Assembly: GCA_020849195.1 (NCBI GenBank)
Contig: JADLGT010000024.1
Coordinates: 1 to 5,050 of the forward strand
DNA: 5,050 nucleotides
Reading direction: 5' to 3'
Source: Bacteroidia bacterium
GTDB lineage: Bacteria > Bacteroidota > Bacteroidia > JABDFU01
Both the position numbers and the translations under genes were made by a program. Shown here one piece after another: positions 1-4,194 of the stretch. Under the pieces are notes generated by a model that saw nothing but the letters and a program-made list of their open reading frames with translations, did not search any database and was not told the DNA's origin. The number at the start of each line of letters is the position of its first letter. The stretch's first letter is position 1.

Positions 1-1122
1 ATTTTTCAGAATGTACTTAAAATGGACGGAGAAATAATTGTTGATGCAGAGTCAACGATTGGATATATACACCGGGCATTTGAAAAACTTTCCGAGCATC
101 GCCCCTACAATCAAATAACACCTCTTACCGATCGACTCAACTACTGCTCTTCGCCCATTAATAATATGGTCTGGCACATGACGGTTGAGAAACTAATCAA
201 AGCCGAAATTCCAAAGCGAGTGCAATACATGCGTATTATTATTATGGAGCTTTCGCGCATTGCCGACCATATTATTTGCAACAGTGTTATTGGTGTTGAT
301 ACCGGCGCAATGACGGGGTTCTTGTATGTGTTCCAGTACCGCGAAAAAATATATGAGATATTTGAAGAGATTTGTGGCGCAAGGCTAACCACTAATATTG
401 GTCGCATAGGCGGGTTTGAACGAAACTGGAACCAAACGGTGTGGGATAAAATAAACACACTCCTGCCGGAGCTTGAAAAAGGATTAAAAGAGTTTGAAAA
501 CCTGCTTATCCGCAATCGTATTTTTATGGACCGCACTATTAACTGCGGTTCTATAACAGCCGAAAAGGCGCTTGCCTATAGCTTTACAGGACCTAATTTG
601 CGCGCCGCAGGTGTTGATTACGATGTGCGTGTGATGAATCCCTATTCATCTTACGAGGAATTTAAGTTTGTCATTCCTGTCGGAACGAATGGCGACACCT
701 ACGATCGCTTTATGGTTCGTGAAAAGGAAATGTGGGAAAGTATCAGTATAATAAAACAGGCGCTCGAAAAAATAAAAAAGGAACCGACAAACATTTTTCA
801 TGGCGATGTTCCCGAATTTTATTTGCCCGATAAGCAAGATGTGTATAACAATATGGAAGCGCTTATTTATCATTTTAAAATTATTATGGGTGAAACAAAT
901 GTTCCGGTTGGCGAAGTTTACCACTCCATTGAGGCAGGAAACGGCGAACTTGGATTTTATTTAATAAGCGAAGGTGGTCGAAATCCTTACCGCTTGCATT
1001 TCCGCAGACCTTGTTTTATTTATTACCAGGCCTACGCCGAAATGATTAAAGGCCGGATGCTGAGCGACGCCATTTTAACAATGAGCAGCATGAATGTGAT
1101 AGCGGGAGAGTTGGATGCGTAA
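1..1122 (+). CDS. nuoD: NADH-quinone oxidoreductase subunit D (5' partial)
   Basis: This is the 49-kDa-type subunit of complex I, which with NuoB forms the quinone-reduction site in the peripheral arm. The frame is already open at base 1 (IFQNVLK before the first ATG at 22), and that run is normally internal to NuoD. The true start is therefore outside the window, and roughly 30-40 residues are missing, including the HPxTHG segment with the quinone-binding histidine. The 373 visible residues include DRLNY, whose tyrosine (codon 142-144) corresponds to the conserved quinone-site tyrosine. They also include WHMTVEKL, a C-terminal GGRNPYRLHFRRPCF stretch and the characteristic GELD ending. The stop TAA is at 1120-1122. 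A 29-base AT-rich gap without a clear Shine-Dalgarno precedes nuoE, consistent with one operon. The family assignment is secure; only the N-terminus is unseen. Confidence 0.97.
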   Translation: MFQNVLKMDGEIIVDAESTIGYIHRAFEKLSEHRPYNQITPLTDRLNYCSSPINNMVWHMTVEKLIKAEIPKRVQYMRIIIMELSRIADHIICNSVIGVDTGAMTGFLYVFQYREKIYEIFEEICGARLTTNIGRIGGFERNWNQTVWDKINTLLPELEKGLKEFENLLIRNRIFMDRTINCGSITAEKALAYSFTGPNLRAAGVDYDVRVMNPYSSYEEFKFVIPVGTNGDTYDRFMVREKEMWESISIIKQALEKIKKEPTNIFHGDVPEFYLPDKQDVYNNMEALIYHFKIIMGETNVPVGEVYHSIEAGNGELGFYLISEGGRNPYRLHFRRPCFIYYQAYAEMIKGRMLSDAILTMSSMNVIAGELDA

Positions 1123-1151
1123 TACAATAATGAATTAGTACCAATAGAAGT

Positions 1152-1712
1152 ATGGCGAATAAAAAAATAGAATTTTCTCCGGAAGCGCTTGAGCTTGTTC
1201 ATCGCATCATCAAACGCTATCCCGAAGGCAAACAGAAATCGGCAATACTACCTATACTGCATATTGCACAAGCCGAATTCGATGGATGGTTAAGCGCTCC
1301 TGTGATGGATTATGTTGCCTCCATTTTAAAAATCCTTCCTATTGAAGTATATGAAGTAGCAACATTTTACAGTATGTTTAATTTAAAACCCGTTGGCAAA
1401 TGTCTGATCGAAGTTTGTCGTACTGGTCCGTGTTGGTTAATGGGGGCCGAAGATGTTGTAAAATATATTGAGAAAAAACTAAACATTAAAGAGGGCGAAA
1501 CAACAAAAGACGGAATGTTTACTTTAAAAACTGTTGAGTGCCTCGCTGCCTGCGGCTCTGCACCCATGATGCAGGTGGGCGAAACGTACCATGAGAATTT
1601 AACACTTGAAAAAGTCGATTCAATTTTACAGGATTATAAATCAAAAGGCGAATTGGTAACACATTGGGATAAAAAACATATAGCCACTAATTACACGAAT
1701 TTACACGAATGA
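1152..1712 (+). CDS. nuoE: NADH-quinone oxidoreductase subunit E, with a C-terminus ending in a cassette repeat
   Basis: This is the 24-kDa-type thioredoxin-fold subunit carrying [2Fe-2S] cluster N1a; it docks on NuoF in the NADH-dehydrogenase module. The four ligands are visible: C89 and C94 in EVCRTGPC, and C130 and C134 in VECLAAC. The helical N-terminal half contains the family motif EVATFYSMF (residues about 68-76). At 186 residues it has a normal length. The ATG at 1152 places the conserved domain at the usual distance from the N-terminus; only a weak GAAG precedes it. The last ten or so residues (from about IATNYTNLHE) are translated from the 30-bp inverted repeat at 1681-1710, and the TGA stop (1710-1712) overlaps its last base. 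The native C-terminus has therefore probably been replaced. The cofactor domain is unaffected. Confidence 0.96.
   Translation: MANKKIEFSPEALELVHRIIKRYPEGKQKSAILPILHIAQAEFDGWLSAPVMDYVASILKILPIEVYEVATFYSMFNLKPVGKCLIEVCRTGPCWLMGAEDVVKYIEKKLNIKEGETTKDGMFTLKTVECLAACGSAPMMQVGETYHENLTLEKVDSILQDYKSKGELVTHWDKKHIATNYTNLHE
1681..1710 (+). repeat. Left inverted repeat of cassette 1, copy 1
   Basis: This 30-bp element begins TAGCCAC and ends CACGAAT. It contains two tandem TTACACGAAT decamers (1691-1700 and 1701-1710). It matches the reverse complement of the right repeat (2252-2281 and 2331-2360) at 27 of 30 positions; the differences are at repeat positions 8, 17 and 23. Read as RNA, the two ends could pair in a long imperfect stem enclosing the GxxExxY gene. 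The element also encodes the last residues of NuoE. Confidence 0.92.
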
Positions 1713-1715
1713 TTA

Positions 1716-1817
1716 ATGGAACAGGAATTGGAAGATATACAAGTTTTAGAAGAAGCTTTGGTAACACATTGGGATAAAAAACATATAGCCACTAATTCCA
1801 CGAATTTACACGAATGA
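1716..1817 (+). other. Chimeric 33-codon mini-ORF created by the left duplication
   Basis: The ATG is at 1716 and the TGA at 1815-1817. The peptide starts with the first 14 residues of the GxxExxY protein (MEQELEDIQVLEEA) and then switches into the duplicated NuoE tail (LVTHWDKKH...), ending in LHE like NuoE itself. The ATG lies three bases after the nuoE stop. Its own stop lies three bases before the GxxExxY ATG, so the tight spacing is repeated on both sides. It could act as a translational relay or be meaningless debris. No function is assigned and expression is unknown. Confidence 0.5.
1786..1815 (+). repeat. Left inverted repeat of cassette 1, copy 2
   Basis: This is the second copy of the left 30-bp repeat, exactly 105 bases downstream of the first. 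It carries C instead of A at 1798, which gives a fourth mismatch to the right repeat (26 of 30). It lies immediately upstream of the start codon of the GxxExxY gene, five bases away, so it occupies the space where a ribosome-binding site would be. No Shine-Dalgarno-like purine run is visible there. Confidence 0.9.
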
Positions 1818-1820
1818 TTA

Positions 1821-2252
1821 ATGGAACAGGAATTGGAAGATATACAAGTTTTAGAAGAAGCTGCAGAGGTGTATGGCTTATCAAACTTGTTGTATAAGCA
1901 GGAAGTGTATGATGTGATTGGCGTTTGTATGGAAATTCATCGGATTCTTGGTAAAGGATTTAATGAAATTGTTTATAAAGATGCGATGGAACTTGAATTC
2001 AAGGGTAAGGGATGGGTTTTTGAAAGAGAAAAGAAATTCGAGATTAGCTATAAAGAAATTGTTCTGCCACATTTTTATTTTGCAGACTTTGTTTATGACA
2101 ACAAAATAATTTTAGAAATAAAAGCTCAGCAAGGTGTTGTTGACGCACATTACAAACAAACAATAAATTATTTAGCAGCATCAAAATTTAAGTTAGGGCT
2201 TATTATTAATTTTGGAGAAGATTCCCTAAAATTCAAAAGGGTCATTTTATAA
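1821..2252 (+). CDS. GxxExxY-family protein (PD-(D/E)xK nuclease-like)
   Basis: This is a 143-residue protein of the family named for its GxxExxY motif, seen here as GFNEIVY (residues 46-52) after a helix IGVCMEIHRILGKG. Downstream are an aspartate in FADFVYDNK (D89), an ExK in ILEIKA (E99, K101) and a QxxxY in QTINY (Q113, Y117). That set resembles PD-(D/E)xK/RecB-like nuclease cores. The C-terminus LGLIINFGEDSLKFKRVIL is typical of the family, so the protein looks complete. The function of the family is not established; a nuclease role is inferred from motifs only. The ATG at 1821 is the earliest possible start, since an in-frame TGA lies at 1815-1817. The TAA stop (2250-2252) overlaps the first base of the right inverted repeat. 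The gene is AT-rich relative to the nuo genes and has no expected complex I role, which points to acquisition. Confidence 0.9.
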   Translation: MEQELEDIQVLEEAAEVYGLSNLLYKQEVYDVIGVCMEIHRILGKGFNEIVYKDAMELEFKGKGWVFEREKKFEISYKEIVLPHFYFADFVYDNKIILEIKAQQGVVDAHYKQTINYLAASKFKLGLIINFGEDSLKFKRVIL

Positions 2253-2281
2253 TTCGTGAAAATTGGTGTAATTCGTGGCTA
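2252..2281 (-). repeat. Right inverted repeat of cassette 1, copy 1
   Basis: On the minus strand this begins TAGCCAC and ends CACGAAT, the same layout as the left repeat, matching left copy 1 at 27 of 30. It begins at the last base of the GxxExxY stop codon. A GTG at 2275-2277 inside it opens a short frame that begins like NuoF. Confidence 0.92.
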
Positions 2282-2331
2282 AACTGTTAATAGATAGTGT
2301 AATCTCAAAATTCAAAAGGGTCATTTTATAA
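2275..2331 (+). other. Chimeric 18-codon mini-ORF created by the right duplication
   Basis: GTG at 2275 begins the sequence (M/V)AKLLIDSVIS, a diverged copy of the NuoF N-terminus. It then runs into a second copy of the GxxExxY tail (KFKRVIL) and stops at 2329-2331, 22 bases before the real nuoF start. It mirrors the mini-ORF on the left side. The three base differences from the true nuoF copy all change amino acids (N to S, I to V, T to I), as expected for unselected sequence. No function is claimed. Confidence 0.4.
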
Positions 2332-2360
2332 TTCGTGAAAATTGGTGTAATTCGTGGCTA
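2331..2360 (-). repeat. Right inverted repeat of cassette 1, copy 2 (contains the nuoF start codon)
   Basis: This is identical to 2252-2281, 79 bases downstream. Its outer end GTGGCTA (2354-2360) provides the GTG start and second codon of nuoF. An in-frame TAA at 2348-2350, also inside the repeat, rules out any earlier nuoF start. Confidence 0.92.
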
Positions 2361-3685
2361 AACTGTTAATAGATAATATAACCTCTTCCTGCTCACTCAG
2401 CGATTACAAATCGTATGGTGGCTATACCGCTTTAGAAAAAGCATTGAAGTTGAAGCCGGAGGAAATTGTTGCCGAAGTTCAAAAATCGGGGCTGCGCGGG
2501 CGTGGTGGCGCAGGCTTCCCAACGGGCATGAAATGGAGTTTTATTGCAAAACCCGAAGGCGTTCCCCGTCATTTGGTTTGTAATGCCGATGAAAGTGAGC
2601 CGGGCACATTCAAGGATCGCTACCTCATGCAGCACAAGCCGCACATCCTTGTCGAGGGCATGATTATTTCAAGTTACGCTCTTGGCGCCAACACATCTTA
2701 CATTTATATCCGTGGCGAAATGATGTTTCAGTTTCATATTTTGCAAAATGCAATTGATGAAGCTTATGCTGCGGGCTTACTCGGAAAAAATATTTTAAAT
2801 AGTGGCTTCAATCTCGATTTGCATGTACATTGCGGAGGAGGTGCGTATATATGCGGCGAGGAAACAGCCCTCATCGAATCGCTCGAAGGGAAACGCGGAA
2901 ACCCTCGTATAAAGCCGCCATTCCCTGCCGTAAAAGGTGTTTGGGACAGACCCACTGTTGTTAATAATGTTGAAACTATTGCTGCCGTTGTTCCTATTAT
3001 CAACATGGGTGGCGAAGCTTATGCTAAAATAGGAGTTGGCAAAAGCACCGGTACAAAACTTATTTCGGCCAGCGGCCATATTAATAAGCCCGGCGTTTAT
3101 GAAATTGAACTCGGTGTTCCCGTCGAAGAATTTATTTATTCCGAAAACTACTGCGGTGGTATAAAAGGAGGGCGTAAACTGAAAGCAGTTGTAGCCGGAG
3201 GATCGTCAGTACCAATTCTCCCTGCCGAATTAATTTTAAAAACTGCCAAAGGCGAACCTCGCTTGATGACTTACGAATCGCTTAGCGAGGGTGGTTTTGC
3301 TACCGGAACCATGTTGGGTTCGGGCGGATTTATTGTAATGGATGAAAGCACAAGCATTGTAAAAAACTTGTTCAATTTCTCCCGCTTTTATCATCACGAA
3401 AGTTGCGGACAATGCAGCCCTTGCCGCGAGGGAACCATGTGGATGGAAAAAATATTACGAAAATTTTTAGAAGGGCGTGGTACCTCCGCCGATATTGATT
3501 TACTATGGGATGTTCAGGGAAAAATTGAAGGGAAAACAATTTGCCCCTTGGGCGATGCAGCAGCCTGGCCTGTGGCCAGCGCCATTCGGCACTTCCGTGC
3601 AGAGTTTGAAGAGTATGTAAAAAACCCGCAGAACATTAAAGATGTAAGGCATTATTATAGATTAAATAATTTACAGGAACTATAA
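2354..3685 (+). CDS. nuoF: NADH-quinone oxidoreductase subunit F (NADH/FMN-binding)
   Basis: This is the 51-kDa-type subunit that oxidises NADH, passes electrons to FMN and then to [4Fe-4S] cluster N3. Visible motifs in its 443 residues are GRGGAGFPTGMKW (about 49-61, nucleotide/FMN binding), CNADESEPGTFKDR (about 76-89) and the glycine-rich CGGGAYICGEETALIESLEGKR (about 160-181). A SLBB-like middle domain follows, then the N3 ligands C351, C354 and C357 in SCGQCSPCREG and C397 in ICPLGD. Length is normal for the family. The start is GTG at 2354 because an in-frame stop lies at 2348-2350 and the next plausible start would remove conserved N-terminal sequence. That GTG lies inside the cassette 1 inverted repeat, so the original start codon was probably replaced. 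The TAA stop at 3683-3685 lies four bases before cassette 2. Confidence 0.97.
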   Translation: MAKLLIDNITSSCSLSDYKSYGGYTALEKALKLKPEEIVAEVQKSGLRGRGGAGFPTGMKWSFIAKPEGVPRHLVCNADESEPGTFKDRYLMQHKPHILVEGMIISSYALGANTSYIYIRGEMMFQFHILQNAIDEAYAAGLLGKNILNSGFNLDLHVHCGGGAYICGEETALIESLEGKRGNPRIKPPFPAVKGVWDRPTVVNNVETIAAVVPIINMGGEAYAKIGVGKSTGTKLISASGHINKPGVYEIELGVPVEEFIYSENYCGGIKGGRKLKAVVAGGSSVPILPAELILKTAKGEPRLMTYESLSEGGFATGTMLGSGGFIVMDESTSIVKNLFNFSRFYHHESCGQCSPCREGTMWMEKILRKFLEGRGTSADIDLLWDVQGKIEGKTICPLGDAAAWPVASAIRHFRAEFEEYVKNPQNIKDVRHYYRLNNLQEL

Positions 3686-3689
3686 AATG

Positions 3690-3733
3690 GTTCGAGGTTC
3701 GAGGTTACGATAGTTATCGGGATCGGTTCGAAG
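3690..3733 (+). repeat. Left end of cassette 2
   Basis: Two overlapping GTTCGAGGTT copies occupy 3690-3706. A short palindromic stretch follows (CGATAGTTATCG, 3708-3719), and then the inner arm GTTCGAAG (3726-3733). The outer and inner arms both have inverted partners at the right end. The start begins four bases after the nuoF stop codon. An ATG at 3687 opens an eight-codon frame through the repeat that stops at 3711-3713; it is probably meaningless. Confidence 0.75.
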
Positions 3734-3741
3734 CAAATAAA

Positions 3742-4166
3742 ATGAATAATAAGGTTGAGAAATTAGAGGATTTAAAAGCATGGTTTGAATCTAAGTTGCT
3801 TGCAGTGAATATTTACAAAATAACTTCAAGTGATAAATGGATGAGAGATTATAATTTGCGCGATCAAATTAGACGAGCATCTGTTTCGGTTCCATCAAAT
3901 ATTGCTGAAGGGTATGGAAGGAGTAGTAACAAAGAGTTTATACGCTTCCTATATATCTCTAAAGGATCCTTATATGAACTAAAAACACAGTTACTAATTG
4001 CAAATGAAATTGGATATATATCTACCCAGAATTGGAAGGGGAGCTAGTTCAAATTATTAAAGTTGTAAATATAGTATCAGGGCTATTAAATTATTTAAAG
4101 AAAACTGATTATAAAGGGAGTAAATTTGTAGAACAGGGGTTGGAATGTAAAGCCACTTCGAACTAA
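3742..4166 (+). pseudogene. Four-helix-bundle protein (S23/23S rRNA IVS type), frameshifted
   Basis: The family is small four-helix-bundle proteins (TIGR02436 type), first known from intervening sequences in 23S rRNA genes; molecular function is not established. The first 95 residues are typical, with LRDQIRRASVSVPSNIAEGYGR (about 39-60) and KEFIRFLYISKGSLYELKTQLLIANEIGYI (about 64-93). The frame then shifts at the CCC run at 4025-4027 and stops early at 4045-4047, giving 101 residues. Adding one base there restores PELEGELVQIIKVVNIVSGLLNYL and runs to TAA at 4164-4166, about 141 residues, the usual family length. So a single-base deletion or a sequencing error splits an otherwise intact gene and removes the last helix. 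The restored ending ATSN is translated from the right inverted repeat. The ATG at 3742 fits the family's N-terminus. The family call is firm; whether the shift is real is open. Confidence 0.88.
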
Positions 4167-4184
4167 GCACTTTGAACCTCGAAC
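4156..4184 (-). repeat. Right end of cassette 2
   Basis: On the minus strand this reads GTTCGAGGTTC (4184 to 4174), then a spacer of 10 bases, then GTTCGAAG (4163 to 4156), mirroring the left end with a shorter spacer. The restored stop codon of the four-helix-bundle gene (4164-4166) lies within it. The nuoG ATG follows after ten bases of AT-rich sequence (4185-4194), so this end and its spacer now form the nuoG translation-initiation region. Confidence 0.75.
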
Positions 4185-4194
4185 TATATTAAAT

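Larger units (their letters stand above)
1653..1862 (+). repeat. 105-bp tandem direct duplication over the nuoE/cassette junction
   Basis: Copy 1 is 1653-1757 and copy 2 is 1758-1862. They match at 104 of 105 positions; the single difference is A at 1693 against C at 1798. Each unit contains the last nine or so native-looking codons of nuoE (VTHWDKKH), the 30-bp inverted repeat, and the first 14 codons of the GxxExxY gene. The unit length is 35 codons, so the frame is kept through both copies. nuoE uses copy 1 and the GxxExxY gene uses the ATG of copy 2. Because the unit holds both host and cassette sequence, the duplication must post-date insertion or be an assembly artefact. Confidence 0.95.
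1681..2360 (+). mobile_element. Cassette 1: GxxExxY gene bracketed by 30-bp inverted repeats
   Basis: The unit is a single gene between inverted repeats, inserted between nuoE and nuoF, which are normally adjacent. Outer limits use the outermost repeat copies; the minimal unit, from inner copy to inner copy, is 1786-2281. There is no transposase, integrase or reverse transcriptase, so if mobile it would have to be moved in trans or by an unknown route. The interior is clearly AT-richer than its neighbours: bases 2041-2100 hold 17 G+C of 60, against 32 of 60 at 2581-2640 in nuoF. The inverted repeats and the interruption are seen directly; mobility is inferred. Confidence 0.65.
2228..2385 (+). 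repeat. 79-bp tandem direct duplication over the cassette/nuoF junction
   Basis: Copy 1 is 2228-2306 and copy 2 is 2307-2385, matching at 76 of 79 positions. The three differences (2297/2376 G/A, 2299/2378 G/A, 2303/2382 T/C) are all transitions and all fall in the nuoF-derived part. Each unit holds the last codons of the GxxExxY gene (KFKRVIL and stop), the 30-bp right inverted repeat, and the first codons of nuoF. The GxxExxY gene ends in copy 1 and nuoF starts in copy 2. The unit is not a multiple of three, unlike the left duplication. Confidence 0.94.
3690..4184 (+). mobile_element. Cassette 2: four-helix-bundle gene bracketed by inverted repeats
   Basis: This is a 495-bp unit between nuoF and nuoG holding one gene and no transposase. 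The outer ends are an 11-bp perfect inverted repeat, GTTCGAGGTTC at 3690-3700 and its complement at 4174-4184 (13 of 15 if extended inward). An inner pair, GTTCGAAG at 3726-3733 and CTTCGAAC at 4156-4163, adds a second arm. The interior is AT-rich (18 G+C of 60 at 3781-3840). The repeats are unrelated in sequence to those of cassette 1, but the plan is the same: one small gene, inverted repeats, and placement between two essential genes. Mobility is inferred. Confidence 0.55.

Noticed and set aside
141..1567. Open frames on the minus strand opposite nuoD and nuoE (141-536, 646-924, 1367-1567)
   Set aside because: They lie wholly opposite genes with clear protein homology, show no recognisable motifs and have low-complexity shadow-like translations.
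1653..1862. CRISPR array
   Set aside because: There are only two long tandem units with no spacers; the repeat contains coding sequence of both neighbouring genes.
1881..2109. Short frames on both strands overlapping the GxxExxY gene
   Set aside because: They are out of frame with a well-supported family member and have no motifs of their own.
1681..2360. Classical insertion sequence or MITE
   Set aside because: No transposase is present, the inserted gene is a GxxExxY protein, and no simple short target-site duplication borders the inverted repeats; the direct repeats seen contain cassette sequence as well.
2432..3079. Minus-strand frames opposite nuoF
   Set aside because: The plus-strand frame carries the full set of NuoF cofactor motifs; these are antisense shadows.
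3686..3741. Intrinsic terminator between nuoF and the four-helix-bundle gene
   Set aside because: The palindromic stretch CGATAGTTATCG has at most a five-base stem with a tiny loop and no following T run; the operon seems to read through.
3742..4166. 23S rRNA intervening sequence in an rRNA gene
   Set aside because: The protein family fits, but the flanks are nuoF and nuoG and no rRNA sequence is visible on either side.
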